Below, piece by piece: positions 1-9,806 of a DNA stretch of 58,895 bases. The position numbers and the translations under genes are program-made. The DNA comes from Chloroflexota bacterium (GTDB taxonomy: Bacteria; Chloroflexota; Dehalococcoidia; UBA2247; RBG-13-53-26). Position 1 is the stretch's first letter; the number at the start of each line of letters is the position of its first letter. The notes beneath the pieces are model-generated. The model was not told the origin of the DNA, ran no database searches, and saw only the letters and a list, made by a program, of their open reading frames with translations. The stretch covers positions 1-58,895 of the forward strand of contig VGOE01000004.1 in the NCBI GenBank assembly GCA_016876035.1, in the 5' to 3' direction.

Positions 1-69
1 GCAGCGGCCGCCAAGCGCAAGGAGGTGAACAGACTGAGTGAGTTGACCAAAATCGAGGTCGGGGTCTAA
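1..69 (+). CDS. C-terminal end of an unidentified protein (partial)
   Basis: Frame 1 is open from the window edge to a TAA at 67-69, giving 22 residues rich in Lys, Glu and Ala and ending IEVGV. The composition would fit the last helix of a soluble protein, but the piece is too short to identify and an open frame this short can occur by chance. The rest of the gene would lie outside the window. Confidence 0.35.
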   Translation, partial: AAAAKRKEVNRLSELTKIEVGV

Positions 70-333
70 CATTTTGGCAGGGTCGTTTTGTCCGAAAACG
101 ACTGAAGCATTACATTAATAGCTAGTGGAATTCTGAGGGAGACTCAAGAAGTGGGCAAATAGGTTCTAAAATCAAGTGGCAGCGACTGGACTTGAAGCAG
201 TTCTTCTCATCGTTCGATTGCAGTATGAGAAAAGAGACTGCAATCAGATGCAGCCTCCAGTTCGCTATGTCGGCGTTCACCCGCTCCTGAATAAATCTAT
301 GCCGGGATGTTTCGAGAGGCTAAGAAGAATATC
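70..333. other. Non-coding spacer with an att-like repeat and a hairpin
   Basis: No credible gene is seen. The spacer holds the tRNA-end copy at 176-201. Just after it is an inverted repeat, GATTGCAGT (216-224) and ACTGCAATC (237-245), with a 12-base loop. Confidence 0.5.
176..201. repeat. Direct repeat of the tRNA 3' end (att-like site)
   Basis: Bases 176-201 match 859-884, the 3' acceptor and T-arm part of the tRNA gene, at 25 of 26 positions; the one mismatch is G197 against C880. The copy has the same orientation as the tRNA and the tRNA sequence does not continue past it. It lies on the 3' side of the tRNA, where the second attachment site of a tRNA-integrating element would be expected. 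A third, shorter piece of 13 bases (797-809) matches the left part of this copy. Confidence 0.55.
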
Positions 334-696
334 CTAATCCTCGATCTGCGTTAGTTTCTGATCAGGCGACATGACATAAATATGTGAGAAGGTGCTACCT
401 TTAGCGGCACCATGCCAGTGTTTCTCCCCTGCCGCAATGAATATGACATCACCGGGTCTGACGGTTATTTCTTCTTTGTCCGTGGCGATGATACCTTTGC
501 CTTCAGTGACAATGAGCACTTGCTCAATAGAGTGGGTGTGGAATTTGTTCCTTACCCCCTTGCTGAAGTTTACCTGTTGTATCAAGAAGTTTTTGCTCAG
601 GGCTGTTCCGATAATCGGCTGCATGGTGACCGGACCGGTAAACAATTTACTTGTTTGTGGCTCTTTAGCTACCTGGGCTACTTTGATTACCTTCAT
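334..696 (-). CDS. Small single-domain cupin protein
   Basis: A 120-residue protein if translation starts at the ATG at 696, which has an AAGGATGG ribosome site a few bases upstream; the open frame extends to 783 but has no better start. It shows the two cupin motifs: HTHS..E about residue 54 and PGDVIFIAAGEKHWHG about residue 82, which supply the His/Glu metal ligands of a beta-barrel. Such small cupins bind metal and may be enzymes or ligand sensors; the substrate cannot be told from the sequence. The gene stands alone, between the tRNA gene and the copy of the tRNA 3' end, so it may be cargo of a decayed element. Confidence 0.8.
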   Translation of the reverse strand: MKVIKVAQVAKEPQTSKLFTGPVTMQPIIGTALSKNFLIQQVNFSKGVRNKFHTHSIEQVLIVTEGKGIIATDKEEITVRPGDVIFIAAGEKHWHGAAKGSTFSHIYVMSPDQKLTQIED

Positions 697-813
697 GATT
701 ACCCATCCTTTCTCTTTGAACTGATAATACTGTTTTAGTTCATGAGGCTTTCTCTGATGCCAAGACCTGGAGCTGCACTGCAAAGTGACAAAACACCAAG
801 TGGCAGCGAAGTC

Positions 814-835
814 GGTGGGCCGAGCCTACCCTACC
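814..835. repeat. Short hairpin repeat, second copy at 57868-57889
   Basis: GGTGGGC-CGA-GCCTACC forms a 7-bp stem with one G-T pair. The 22-base segment matches 57868-57889 at 20 positions. At both loci a TGTCATTGCGA-type element follows, so the two repeats seem to travel together. Confidence 0.5.
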
Positions 836-856
836 TGGCTTTTTTGTGGGGAAGCA

Positions 857-931
857 TGGTGGCAGCGACTGGACTTGAACCAGTGACCAAGGGCTTATGA
901 GTCCCCTGCTCTACCACTGAGCTACGCTGCC
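857..931 (-). tRNA. tRNA with CAT anticodon, probably elongator tRNA-Met
   Basis: The minus strand folds as a cloverleaf. The acceptor stem is GGCAGCG (931-925) with CGCTGCC (867-861), then discriminator A860 and an encoded CCA (859-857). The D arm is GCTC..GAGC, the anticodon CAT is at 899-897, and the T arm contains GGTTCAAGTCC. The first acceptor pair is G-C, so it is not an initiator tRNA. A CAT anticodon can also belong to the lysidine-modified tRNA-Ile, which cannot be excluded. The anticodon stem has one A-G mismatch next to the loop. Confidence 0.92.
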
Positions 932-1003
932 AAGTGAAAAAAGCGTAACATAACCCCAGCCACAGTGTCAAAACCCCGACTGAGAGCGTCTAGCAACTCA
1001 ATA

Positions 1004-1104
1004 TGTCATTGCGATCCTTCCGAAGGAAGGAGAAGCAATCTCGTGGGGTGATGCCCCACCGCCCTGGGATTGCCACGCTCGCCTGCGGCGAGCTCGCAAT
1101 GACA
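1004..1104. repeat. Palindromic dispersed repeat, TGTCATTGCGA type
   Basis: The element is bounded by perfect 11-base inverted repeats, TGTCATTGCGA (1004-1014) and TCGCAATGACA (1094-1104), and contains smaller palindromes such as CCTTCCGAAGGAAGG. Its right half (1104-1052, reverse complement) recurs at 57899-57951 with 50 of 53 matches. It has no coding capacity, which fits a MITE or REP-like element lying just before mnmG. Confidence 0.7.
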
Positions 1105-1180
1105 AATAAGCACCCTCCACCAGACAGAAACAACACTGCCAGAGAGCCTCAATCGACTGAGAACAAGCCCCTGTAGTAAA

Positions 1181-3148
1181 ATGAATTCTGCAATGTACGA
1201 TGTGATTGTCGTTGGGGCAGGTCACGCCGGCTGCGAAGCCGCCCTGGCAGCAGCCCGTCTGGGTTGCCACACCCTCCTGCTCACCATGAACCTGGACAAT
1301 GTGGCCTTGATGCCCTGCAACCCCTCCATCGGGGGGCCGGCCAAGGGGCATGTCGTCCGCGAGATAGACGCCCTCGGCGGCGAGATGGCCAGGAACATCG
1401 ACAGGACCTTCATCCAGATAAGGATGCTGAACACAGGGAAGGGGCCGGCAGTCCAGGCGCTGCGTGCTCAGGCCGACAAAAGGCTCTACAGCCTGGCTAT
1501 GAAGCATACCCTGGAACGCCAGCCCAACCTCGACCTGAAGCAGGCGCTGGTGGAGGAAATCGGAATCGGCGACGGAACAGGCGACGAGTCGGGCGGCGGA
1601 ACAACCGCCGGAGCAGGCGACACGGCAACCGCCGGAGCCACGCCACCAAGTCTCCCAGCTCTCTGGGTGAAGACTAATTCATCGCAGACGTACTACAGCA
1701 AGACCGTGATTCTAACCACCGGCACCTCGCTGGCAGGGCGAGTCAGTGTGGGCGATACCAGCTATCAGGCAGGAAGGGCCGGAGAGTTTGCCGCCCTCAA
1801 ACTATCCCAAAGCCTGCGCCACCTTGGCTTCACCCTGGGACGGCTGAAGACAGGTACTCCTCCGCGCCTCGATGCCAGAACCATAGACTTCAGCAAGACC
1901 ATCCCGCAGCCGGGCAGCGAGACTCCGCTTTACTTCAGCTTTGTCAGGGACGGAGCCGGCAACTCCCATTTTCCCCCACCCAACCCCATCTACCCCCAAG
2001 CCGCAGAGATTCCCTGGCGTCCTCAGTTGCCCTGTTACCTGGTCTATACCAACGCCAGGACCCATGAGATCATCCGCTCCAACCTGCACCGCGCCCCGCT
2101 GTTCAACGGGTCTATTCAGGGGATCGGGCCACGCACCTGTCCCTCCATCGAAGATAAGATCGTCAAATTCGCCCATAAGGCAGCCCACCCCCTCTTCTTG
2201 GAGCCGGAAGGCTGGGAGACCGGCGAGGTGTACGTCCAGGGCGGCAACACCAGCCTGCCTGAGGAGGTGCAGTTGGCCATGCTGCGCTCCATCCCGGCCC
2301 TGGAGAGGGTGGAGATGGTCAGGACTGGCTATGCCATCGAGTATGACTATGTGCCTCCGTCACAGACGCAGGCCACCCTGGAATCCAAGATAGTCTCGGG
2401 CCTTTTCCTGGCTGGTCAAATCAATGGAACCACCGGCTACGAGGAAGCGGCGGGGCAGGGACTGATTGCCGGCATCAATGCCGCCAACAAGGCTAAAGGT
2501 AAGCCCCTTCTAATCCTGAGGCGCGACCAGGCATACATCGGGGTCATGATCGATGACCTGGTAACCCGGGAGCTTACCGAGCCTTACCGTCTGCTCACCT
2601 CCCGCGCTGAATACCGTCTCCTGCTGCGTCAGGACAACGCCGACCTGCGCCTGACGCCCCTCGGCTACCAACTAGGTCTGATCGACAAAGCCCGCTATGA
2701 TGCAGTGGAGGCCAAGCGGCAGGCCACCGCCAGAGAGATAGAACGATTGGAGAGGACTTTCTTCACGCCTCCCGGCGAGAGTAACAGCCTGGGCACCATC
2801 GAATTCCTTCGCCGCCCGGAAGTGAGCTACCAGACACTGCGTTCCGTGGGCACGGGATCAGCCAGCTTGGCGGCTGACATTGCGGAGCAGGTAGAGATCG
2901 AGGTGAAGTATTGGGGCTACATCGAGAAGCAGAGAAGACAGGTAGAGCGAATGCACCGCCTGGAAGAGTGGCATATCCCGCCTGATATGGACTATGAGGC
3001 TCTGGCTGGGCTGCGGTTCGAAGCCCGCCAGAAGCTACAGCGATTTCGGCCCGCAACCCTGGGACAGGCCTCCCGCATAGACGGCGTTACTCCGGCTGAC
3101 ATATCGATCTTGATGGTACATCTGGGGAGGAGGCGGAGGCGATATTGA
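1181..3148 (+). CDS. mnmG: tRNA uridine-34 5-carboxymethylaminomethyl modification enzyme MnmG (GidA)
   Basis: MnmG works with MnmE to install the carboxymethylaminomethyl group on wobble uridine 34 of tRNAs, using FAD, NADH and a methylene-folate carbon. The 655-residue product has the N-terminal FAD motif [11 protein letters not shown] (about residue 11), the family signature [12 protein letters not shown] (46-57), [10 protein letters not shown] and [16 protein letters not shown]. It is a little longer than usual because residues about 127-158 are a Gly/Ala/Thr-rich insert encoded by imperfect short repeats. The ATG at 1181 has no strong ribosome site; ATG 1193 is an alternative. The stop overlaps the start of the amidohydrolase gene, so the two are probably translationally coupled. 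Confidence 0.97.
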   Translation: MNSAMYDVIVVGAGHAGCEAALAAARLGCHTLLLTMNLDNVALMPCNPSIGGPAKGHVVREIDALGGEMARNIDRTFIQIRMLNTGKGPAVQALRAQADKRLYSLAMKHTLERQPNLDLKQALVEEIGIGDGTGDESGGGTTAGAGDTATAGATPPSLPALWVKTNSSQTYYSKTVILTTGTSLAGRVSVGDTSYQAGRAGEFAALKLSQSLRHLGFTLGRLKTGTPPRLDARTIDFSKTIPQPGSETPLYFSFVRDGAGNSHFPPPNPIYPQAAEIPWRPQLPCYLVYTNARTHEIIRSNLHRAPLFNGSIQGIGPRTCPSIEDKIVKFAHKAAHPLFLEPEGWETGEVYVQGGNTSLPEEVQLAMLRSIPALERVEMVRTGYAIEYDYVPPSQTQATLESKIVSGLFLAGQINGTTGYEEAAGQGLIAGINAANKAKGKPLLILRRDQAYIGVMIDDLVTRELTEPYRLLTSRAEYRLLLRQDNADLRLTPLGYQLGLIDKARYDAVEAKRQATAREIERLERTFFTPPGESNSLGTIEFLRRPEVSYQTLRSVGTGSASLAADIAEQVEIEVKYWGYIEKQRRQVERMHRLEEWHIPPDMDYEALAGLRFEARQKLQRFRPATLGQASRIDGVTPADISILMVHLGRRRRRY

Positions 3149-4713
3149 GGCCACCTGCAGACTTCCTGCTGCGCAATGCCAGCGTAGTAACCCTCGACCA
3201 GGCCAGACCCACGGCAGCCATCGTAGCCATCAAGGGCAACCGCATTCTGCACGTGGGTGGCGAGGGGGAGGCCGAGTCTCTGGTGGGGGTAAAGACCAGG
3301 ATCATCGACTGCGCGGGCAAAGCCATCATTCCCGGGTTCAACGATGCCCACTGCCACCCGCTGGCTCTGGCCGCCAGCCTGCTCAGCGTTGACTGTGGGC
3401 CTGCATCCGCTCGGAGCATCGGGGAACTACAGGCCCGAATATGTCAGAGAGCAGAGCAGACACCAAAAGGCGAATGGATAAGGGCCACGGGATATAATGA
3501 ATTCTACCTGGCGGAACGACGGCACCCCGATCGCTGGGACCTGGATCAGGCAGCGCCTGACCACCCTGTGAAGCTCTCTCACCGTTCCGGACACGCCTGT
3601 GTCCTCAACAGCCTGGCGCTGAAGCTGCTGGGCATTGGCCGGGAAACCCCCGAACCCCAGGGCGGGATCATGGAGCGAGACCTGGAATCGGGCGACCCCA
3701 ATGGACTGCTTTTCGAGATGAACCCCTACGTGGAGAAGCTCATGCCACCGCTGTCTGACGGAGAGCTGGAGCGGGGGATGGCGCTGACCAACGAGGAATG
3801 GCTTTGCCACGGGATCACCTCGCTCCAGGATGCTACGTGGACGGATAGCCTGAAGCGCTGGCAGACCTTGCGCCGCTTCAAAGAGCGCGGGAAGCTGTCC
3901 CAGCGCCTGTCAATGATGATAGGCACGGAGGATATCGGGGGTATTGAAGAATTTGAGGGGAAAGGCCTGCCGCAGAAAAGTGAGGCTGGCGCCACCTTGC
4001 GCCTGGGCGGGGTGAAAATAGTCCTCCACACCACCACCGGCCGCTTGAACCCGCCGCAGGAGGAACTCAACGACCTGGCCTGCCGGGTGCACCGGGCCGG
4101 GCTTCAACTGGCCTTTCATGTGATCGAAGAAAACGAGGTTGAGGCAGCCATTAGCGCTCTGGAATACGCTCTGTTGCGCGCCCCGCAGACCCCGAACCGC
4201 GACCACCGTCACCGGCTGGAGCACTGCTCTGTCTGTCCTCCCCACCTGGTGAAACGGCTGAAGAATGTCCAGGCCGTAGTGGTCACCCAGCCGTCCTTCA
4301 TCTACTACAGCGGTGAGAGATACCTGGCTACCGTACCGCCGGCTGAACTCGACTGGCTTTATCCTATCGGCTCACTCCTGCGAAGCGGCCTGAAAGTGGC
4401 TGCCAGCTCGGACTCGCCGGTGGTGCCTTCCAACCCTTTCATCGGGATTTATGCCGCTGTTACCAGGACTGCCGAAACAGGGCAGACCCTGCTGCCTCAA
4501 GAAGGCATTTCGACCCTCAAGGCGCTAGAAATGTACACACTGAACTCAGCCTATGCCTCCTTTGAAGAGGGGGTGAAAGGCCGTCTCGCTCCTGGCTACC
4601 TGGCCGACCTGGCCGTGGTGGGCGCAGACCCCACCCAAGCATCCCCCGAAACGTTGAAAGCCATAGAAGTGCTGATGACCATGATTGATGGAGAGATCGT
4701 ATGGCAGAGATAA
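3145..4713 (+). CDS. Amidohydrolase 3 family protein (YtcJ-like metal-dependent hydrolase)
   Basis: A 522-residue amidohydrolase-superfamily protein. Visible metal-site elements are NDAHCHP (an H-x-H type site about residue 69), a Lys in GGVKIV that may be the bridging residue, FHVIEEN, LEHCSVC and the terminal Asp in SSDSPV. The C-terminus re-forms the small composite beta domain with LADLAVV, as in dihydroorotase-like hydrolases. Members hydrolyse amide or ester bonds in varied small molecules and the substrate here is unknown. The start is TTG 3145, supported by GGAGGAGG upstream and a 4-base TTGA overlap with the mnmG stop. Its own stop lies inside folC, so mnmG, this gene and folC form one unit. 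Confidence 0.88.
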   Translation: MRPPADFLLRNASVVTLDQARPTAAIVAIKGNRILHVGGEGEAESLVGVKTRIIDCAGKAIIPGFNDAHCHPLALAASLLSVDCGPASARSIGELQARICQRAEQTPKGEWIRATGYNEFYLAERRHPDRWDLDQAAPDHPVKLSHRSGHACVLNSLALKLLGIGRETPEPQGGIMERDLESGDPNGLLFEMNPYVEKLMPPLSDGELERGMALTNEEWLCHGITSLQDATWTDSLKRWQTLRRFKERGKLSQRLSMMIGTEDIGGIEEFEGKGLPQKSEAGATLRLGGVKIVLHTTTGRLNPPQEELNDLACRVHRAGLQLAFHVIEENEVEAAISALEYALLRAPQTPNRDHRHRLEHCSVCPPHLVKRLKNVQAVVVTQPSFIYYSGERYLATVPPAELDWLYPIGSLLRSGLKVAASSDSPVVPSNPFIGIYAAVTRTAETGQTLLPQEGISTLKALEMYTLNSAYASFEEGVKGRLAPGYLADLAVVGADPTQASPETLKAIEVLMTMIDGEIVWQR

Positions 4714-6041
4714 ATGGGGTGGGCTTTCAAACGGCTGTGGACTATGTCCTCAGTTTCGCCGACTATGAGAGGCTCTCCCGTTCGGCGGTGGTCTTTGATA
4801 TAGCTCGCATAGAGGCGCTGCTAAAGAGGATCGGGAATCCCCACCTGGCAGCCAAATCCGTACATGTGGCGGGCACCAAAGGGAAAGGAAGCACTGCGGC
4901 CATGATCGCCAGCGTGCTGACCGCCTCAGGTTACAGGACAGGCCTCTACACCTCGCCCCACCTCCTCACCATTCGGGAAAGGATACAGGTTGACGGCAGG
5001 CTCATTTCAGAAGGTGAGTTCGCTGCTGTGGTTGAGAGGCTCAAGCCAGAGATCGAGCACGTAAACCGGTTCGGCGAGTTGGGGGAGCTGACCACCTTCG
5101 AAATACTGACCGCCATAGCTTTTGCCTATTTCAAAGAGAGAGCGGTGGATTTTCAGGTGCTGGAGACGGGGCTGGGCGGACGCCTGGATGCTACTAACGT
5201 GGTGAAGCCGGAGGTGTGCGTGATCACCTCCATAAGTCTTGACCATACCGAGGTGCTAGGGGACACGATTGCCAAGATAGCTGCTGAGAAGGCTGGCATC
5301 ATCAAGCCGGGGTGCAAGGTGGTCTGCGCCCCGCAGAAGGCAGAGGCTTTGGCAGTAATAGAGAAGGCATGCCAGGACAGAGGGGCCAGTCTGGTTAAGA
5401 TAGGTGAAAAGATAACGTGGCGAAGGACCAGGATCACTGATTCGAGCCAATCCTTTCGCCTGAAAGGAACTAGGGGCGAGTATGACCTCACCATTCCCCT
5501 CCTGGGTGAGCATCAGTTGGAGAATGCGGCGGCTGCCGTGGCCGCGCTGGAGATCCTGCGTGATCGGGCGCCAGGCCTTTCTGACGGCAGTATTGCCGCA
5601 GGACTAGCGCGGGTCAATTGGCCGGGCCGTCTTCAGGTGTTGCAGAGAAATCCCCTGTTCATTGTTGATGGCGCTCATAACGCCGACTCTGCGCGCAGGC
5701 TGAGGGAAGCCCTCAAGCAGTATTTTGACTTTGACGATGCCATCCTGATAGTCGGCACCTCTCAGGAGAAGGACATCCCCGGAATAGTGGCTGAGCTGTC
5801 TTCACTGACCAGCCAGGTTATTGTCACCCGCTCCGCCCACCCCCGCGCAGCGACCGCCGCCAGGCTTGTGGCCGAATTCTCAAAGTGGGAAGTAAATCCG
5901 GAAGTAACAGAGGATATAGCTTCAGCCGTAGGCTTAGCTCTGGCTAAAGCCAAACCCAGGGATCTTATCTGTGTCACTGGTTCTCTCTTTGTGGTGTCTG
6001 AAGCAATAGAGCACTTAAAGACCAGCGGCTCGGAACAATAA
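4701..6041 (+). CDS. folC: Folylpolyglutamate synthase / dihydrofolate synthase
   Basis: FolC adds glutamate to folates (and to dihydropteroate in bifunctional forms) in the cytoplasm. The 446-residue protein shows the Mur-ligase fold: P-loop AGTKGKGST (about 58-66), folate-site loop TSPHL, the FolC signature LETGLGGRLDATN, SLDHTEVLG, GEHQLENAAAA and the C-terminal VDGAHN motif. The gene starts at ATG 4701, overlapping the end of the amidohydrolase by 13 bases. Its link with mnmG may be functional, since MnmE/MnmG uses a folate-carried carbon. Whether it also has dihydrofolate synthase activity cannot be judged. Confidence 0.96.
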   Translation: MAEINGVGFQTAVDYVLSFADYERLSRSAVVFDIARIEALLKRIGNPHLAAKSVHVAGTKGKGSTAAMIASVLTASGYRTGLYTSPHLLTIRERIQVDGRLISEGEFAAVVERLKPEIEHVNRFGELGELTTFEILTAIAFAYFKERAVDFQVLETGLGGRLDATNVVKPEVCVITSISLDHTEVLGDTIAKIAAEKAGIIKPGCKVVCAPQKAEALAVIEKACQDRGASLVKIGEKITWRRTRITDSSQSFRLKGTRGEYDLTIPLLGEHQLENAAAAVAALEILRDRAPGLSDGSIAAGLARVNWPGRLQVLQRNPLFIVDGAHNADSARRLREALKQYFDFDDAILIVGTSQEKDIPGIVAELSSLTSQVIVTRSAHPRAATAARLVAEFSKWEVNPEVTEDIASAVGLALAKAKPRDLICVTGSLFVVSEAIEHLKTSGSEQ

Positions 6042-6277
6042 CGGCATAGGAGATATCAAGTAGTGCTCAGTTGTAATAGTCCCTATCATAATAGTGAGCC
6101 AGAGGCCATTCTCCGCTTGCAGCCGATCAGGGCGACAACACAAGCCTGTAATCACTTTGAAAATACCGGTAGACAGGCTGCCTTCCAGACTGTCATTCTT
6201 CCGAAAATAGGCGCTCAGGCTCGCGGCACCAATGGCAAGACGAACTCCTTCCATTGCCAGCGCACAACCATTTTCCT

Positions 6278-6459
6278 ACTTCGTGGTGCCCATGTAAATG
6301 GGCATGACGGATTCCCGCGGAAGCGGGAATCCAGGAATTGTGTGACGGCAGCCTGCCTCGTCATTTTCATTCCTTGTGGTGCTGGCTACAAGCCAGAATA
6401 AAAAATTGCTACGAAAGTCCGACGCTTTCATTCTTTGTGGTGCTGGTTTGAGCCAGCAT
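6278..6459. repeat. Three spaced units of CTTYGTGGTG plus hairpin
   Basis: Each unit has a TTYGTGGTG box followed at once by a small stem-loop. Unit 1 (6278-6307): TTCGTGGTG then GCCCAT..ATGGGC. Unit 2 (6368-6397): TTGTGGTG then CTGGCT-ACAA-GCCAG. Unit 3 (6428-6459): TTGTGGTG then GCTGGTTTGAGCCAGC. The stem bases differ between units while the box and the geometry stay the same, which suggests that structure is conserved rather than sequence. Confidence 0.55.
6309..6332. repeat. Perfect palindrome, REP-like
   Basis: GGATTCCCGC (6309-6318), loop GGAA, GCGGGAATCC (6323-6332). This type of palindrome is a common dispersed repeat in bacterial genomes. It has no T-run after it, so a terminator role is not supported. 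Confidence 0.6.
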
Positions 6460-6737
6460 GGGTAATTCTGGGCGTAGTGAAGAATCTCATTTCGCTCATT
6501 TCGGCGAGAAAGCACTGGCCTGTTCCGGCTGAAACTGGCTATCGTTGCATGGCGAAGGCTGAGACCACTGCTTCGTCTTCTGCCAGGGCGAACCCATGTG
6601 ACCCTCGCGGTTTTTTCGGGCATTTGACAAGGCCATACCCCGACCGCTATCATAGGAAAACGGTTGCCTATGACTGACATCGCTTATGCCTGCACCAGTG
6701 ATTCCCCCCAATTTCATCCCCACGGAGAAAACATAGA

Positions 6738-7514
6738 ATGCAAACCAAAATCATAAGAATCATACCTTGCCTGGATATAAAGGACGGCAGAGTAGTTAAG
6801 GGAGTAAAGTTTGTTAACCTTAGAGATGCCCGTGACCCAGTGGAAGCCGCAGCGGCCTACTGCAAGGAAGGGGCCGATGAGCTGGCTTTCCTGGACATCG
6901 CTGCCACCGTCGAAGGAAGGCCCACCAGGCTCGAATGGGTGGAGAAGGTCAGAAAGGCAGCCACCGTCCCCTTCACTGTAGGTGGTGGGATCAGAGACGT
7001 CGCCGACATGAAGAAGCTCTTCGACCTCGGGGTGGACAAAGCCTCCATCAATACTGCGGCTGTCAAGAACCCAGACCTTATCAAGGAGGCCTCTCGTACC
7101 TTCGGTAAGGAACGGGTTGTGGTTGCCATCGATGGCAAGAAGAACCCAACGGGGGGCAAGCTACCCAGGCTTGAAGTAGTGATAAGGGGTGGCATGGAGG
7201 GGGCCGGACTCGACATCGTGGAATGGGCCAGGAAGGCAGAGAAACTGGGGGCAGGGGAGATTCTGTTGACCAGCAAGGATGCCGACGGTACAAAAGAGGG
7301 CTACGACCTGGAGATGACCAAAGCGGTGGCAGAGGCCGTCCAGATCCCAGTTACCGCTTCGGGCGGAGCTGGCAAGCTGGAGCATTTCTATGAAGCTGTG
7401 GTGATAGGCAGAGCCTCTGCCGTGCTGTGTGCCTCCGTCTTCCACTTTGGGGAGATCACTATCCCTCAGGCGAAGAGGTATCTCGCTGGGAAGGGTATCC
7501 CTGTAACGCTCTGA
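6738..7514 (+). CDS. hisF: Imidazole glycerol phosphate synthase cyclase subunit HisF
   Basis: HisF is the (beta/alpha)8 barrel that, with HisH, converts PRFAR and ammonia to imidazole glycerol phosphate and AICAR in histidine synthesis. The 258-residue protein has PCLDIKDGRVVKG with catalytic Asp13, VVVAIDGKK with catalytic Asp132, VGGGIR, LLTSKDADGTKEGYD and ASGGAG, so both catalytic acids are present. The usual Met in LLTSMD is Lys here. It stands alone: no hisH, hisA or other his gene is in the window, and a repeat-rich spacer precedes it. The ATG at 6738 has only a weak purine stretch, GGAG, upstream. Confidence 0.95.
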   Translation: MQTKIIRIIPCLDIKDGRVVKGVKFVNLRDARDPVEAAAAYCKEGADELAFLDIAATVEGRPTRLEWVEKVRKAATVPFTVGGGIRDVADMKKLFDLGVDKASINTAAVKNPDLIKEASRTFGKERVVVAIDGKKNPTGGKLPRLEVVIRGGMEGAGLDIVEWARKAEKLGAGEILLTSKDADGTKEGYDLEMTKAVAEAVQIPVTASGGAGKLEHFYEAVVIGRASAVLCASVFHFGEITIPQAKRYLAGKGIPVTL

Positions 7515-7554
7515 TAATCGGTTGACCAGACACTGTAGGAAAGGTGCTCAAAAC

Positions 7555-8037
7555 ATGGAGATCGATTTGAAGAAAGTAGATGTTATAGTTGACCAATACG
7601 GCTGCAACCGCGATAGCTTGATTTCCATACTGCAAGACATACAGGCAGGCTACCATTACCTGCCTGAAGAGGTGATACGTCAGGTGGCAAGACGGCTCGA
7701 TTTGCCACTAATACAAGTCTACGGTGTAGCCACCTTCTTCAAGGCGTTCAGTCTCAAACCGCGCGGCAAGCATCTGGTCCACGTCTGCCTGGGTACTGCC
7801 TGCCACGTGCGAGGCGCTCCTGCTGTGCTGGATGAAGTTAAGCGCCAACTCGGTGTCGAAACCGGCGACACGACCAAGGACATGAAATTCACGCTGGAGA
7901 CGGTTAACTGCCTGGGGGCGTGTGCTCTGGGACCCATCGTAGTGGTGGATGGCAACTACCAAGGAAAGATGCGGCCAGGGAAGGTTAAGGGTGTGTTCAA
8001 GCAATACAGGGGAGCCATCGAGGGAAAGCAAGCATGA
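7555..8037 (+). CDS. NuoE/HydC-type [2Fe-2S] thioredoxin-fold subunit
   Basis: A 160-residue subunit of the NuoE family (24-kDa subunit of complex I, HydC/HndA of bifurcating hydrogenases). An N-terminal helical bundle is followed by a thioredoxin-like domain with the four [2Fe-2S] Cys in [10 protein letters not shown] and CLGACALGP (about residues 84-130). The ATG at 7555 is chosen because AGGAAAGG lies just upstream; the open frame begins earlier at a TTG with no ribosome site. Its stop overlaps the start of the NuoF-like gene by 4 bases, so the two are coupled and probably form a NAD(H)-oxidising electron-input module. Confidence 0.92.
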   Translation: MEIDLKKVDVIVDQYGCNRDSLISILQDIQAGYHYLPEEVIRQVARRLDLPLIQVYGVATFFKAFSLKPRGKHLVHVCLGTACHVRGAPAVLDEVKRQLGVETGDTTKDMKFTLETVNCLGACALGPIVVVDGNYQGKMRPGKVKGVFKQYRGAIEGKQA

Positions 8038-9665
8038 ACAAACTGAGGTCAGCAGCAGGGCTAGAGCAATTGCGCAATAGGATCATGAGTCAGCGTGATC
8101 CAGAGCGCACTTGCGTTGTTACTAGTGTGGGAACATGCGGACTGGCCCGCGGTGCGGCCGGTGTGGCACAGGCCATCGCCACAGAATTGAACAAGGACGG
8201 TCTGAAGGGCACTGTGGATTTCCGGACGACAGGTTGTCATGGGTTTTGCGATATAGAGCCGGTGGTAGTGATATATCCCAAGAGAATTGTCTATTGTCAC
8301 GTCACTACTGCTGATGTGCCACAGATCATATCAGAGACGGTTGCCAAAGGCAAGGTCATCAAGAGACTCCTCTACACCAATCCTGCTACCGGACGAAAGA
8401 TAGTCCGCGAGCAGAACATTCCTTTCTATGGCAAGCAGTATCGGCTTCTCACCGATAGCATTCGCTTCGTAGATCCTCACAATATAGAAGATTACATTGC
8501 CTTAGGTGGTTATACTGCCCTCTGCAAAGTGCTATTTGACATGCACCCTGAAGAAGTGCTCGATGAAATCAGTAAATCCGGGCTGCGTGGTCGGGGTGGC
8601 GCTGGATTCCCTACCTTCAGGAAATGGGAGGCTGCCCGCAATGCCCCTTCGTGCGATGGCGTCCGCTATATTATCTGCAATGCCGATGAGGGCGATCCAG
8701 GTGCCTATATGGATAGGAGCCTCCTTGAGGGTAACCCTCACAGCGTTATAGAAGGAATGATCATTGGGGCACGCACGATAGGCTCACATCACGGGTACGT
8801 CTATGTCAGAAACGAGTACCCCCTGGCAGTAGATAACCTGGGCATAGCCCTGGAACAGGCGAGGCAATACGGATTCTTAGGCAAGGATATCCTCGGCTCC
8901 GGTTTCGACTTTGATGTCAAGATTTCTCGAGGCGGAGGTGCCTTCATCTGTGGTGAGTCCACGGCGCTCATGGCCTCACTGGAGGGCAGGATAGGCGAAC
9001 CACGTCCCAAGCATATTCATACAGCCCTCAAGGGACTCTACGATCGACCTACCAATCTGAACAACGTAGAAACCTGGGCCAATGTGCCACTTATCATCAA
9101 TCGCGGTGCCAATTGGTACTCGAAGATCGGCACCGAAGGCAGCAAAGGGACCAAGATCTTCTCTCTGGTGGGAAAGGTGAACAACACCGGGCTGGTGGAG
9201 GTGCCCATGGGCATCACCTTGAAAGAGATGGTCTATGACATCGGCGGTGGCATTCCTGATGGGAGGAAACTCAAAGCTATACAAACGGGTGGCCCATCTG
9301 GGGGCTGCATCCCTGAGAGTCTGATTGACCTGCCCGTTGACTTCGATAAGCTGACCGAGGCCGGATCTATGATGGGCTCAGGTGGCATGATTGTCATGGA
9401 TGAAGACAACTGTATGGTAGATATGGCCAGATACTTCGTCAAGTTCTTAACTGAGGAATCGTGTGGCAAGTGTGTGCCCTGCCGTGAGGGGCTAGACAGG
9501 ATGCTGGATATCCTCACCGACATTACTGAGGGACGGGGAAAGCCAGAAGATATCGAGCTTTTGGAGGAACTGGGCGATGTCATCAAAGAGGCCTCGCTCT
9601 GCGGACTGGGTGGCACAGCCCCCAACCCCGTTCTCTCCACCATCAGGTATTTCCACACCTTTTGA
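8034..9665 (+). CDS. NuoF/HydB-type NADH-binding FMN flavoprotein subunit
   Basis: A 543-residue protein with an N-terminal thioredoxin-like [2Fe-2S] domain (Cys in GTCGLARG and TGCHGFCD), then the FMN/NADH-binding core with GRGGAGFP (186-193) and [13 protein letters not shown], a SLBB-type domain, and the C-terminal [4Fe-4S] ligands Cys477, 480, 483 and 523. It ends right after that cluster, so the extra ferredoxin domain seen at the C-terminus of HydB is absent. It should move electrons between NAD(H), FMN and Fe-S clusters. No hydrogenase, formate dehydrogenase or other catalytic subunit lies next to it. The partner may be encoded elsewhere, or be the ferredoxin protein at 9807. Confidence 0.92.
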   Translation: MNKLRSAAGLEQLRNRIMSQRDPERTCVVTSVGTCGLARGAAGVAQAIATELNKDGLKGTVDFRTTGCHGFCDIEPVVVIYPKRIVYCHVTTADVPQIISETVAKGKVIKRLLYTNPATGRKIVREQNIPFYGKQYRLLTDSIRFVDPHNIEDYIALGGYTALCKVLFDMHPEEVLDEISKSGLRGRGGAGFPTFRKWEAARNAPSCDGVRYIICNADEGDPGAYMDRSLLEGNPHSVIEGMIIGARTIGSHHGYVYVRNEYPLAVDNLGIALEQARQYGFLGKDILGSGFDFDVKISRGGGAFICGESTALMASLEGRIGEPRPKHIHTALKGLYDRPTNLNNVETWANVPLIINRGANWYSKIGTEGSKGTKIFSLVGKVNNTGLVEVPMGITLKEMVYDIGGGIPDGRKLKAIQTGGPSGGCIPESLIDLPVDFDKLTEAGSMMGSGGMIVMDEDNCMVDMARYFVKFLTEESCGKCVPCREGLDRMLDILTDITEGRGKPEDIELLEELGDVIKEASLCGLGGTAPNPVLSTIRYFHTF

Positions 9666-9806
9666 GTGTACCTCCTGCTTTCAGACAGAGACTTCGCATA
9701 CGGCAAGAGCCAAAAGTTGTTGTCCCTTGCTTCCGTAGACTAAAATCAAGCATAAGAGAAAAGCAGGTGGAAAACTGGATAGGTCTTCGGATTCAAGGAG
9801 GTTGCC

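Larger units (their letters stand above)
6042..6737. other. Repeat-rich intergenic region without a gene
   Basis: Nearly 700 bases between folC and hisF contain only short, implausible open frames. The middle part holds three related hairpin units (6278-6459) and a perfect palindrome (6309-6332). The 3' part includes a pyrimidine run, CGCGGTTTTTTC near 6608, but no convincing stem before it. Confidence 0.6.

Noticed and set aside
176-260. A second, intact tRNA gene
   Set aside because: Similarity to the tRNA ends after 26 bases; no anticodon arm, D arm or 5' acceptor strand follows.
6063-6401. Plus-strand frame of 112 codons in the folC-hisF spacer
   Set aside because: It runs through palindromic repeats and has no ribosome site or protein-like pattern.
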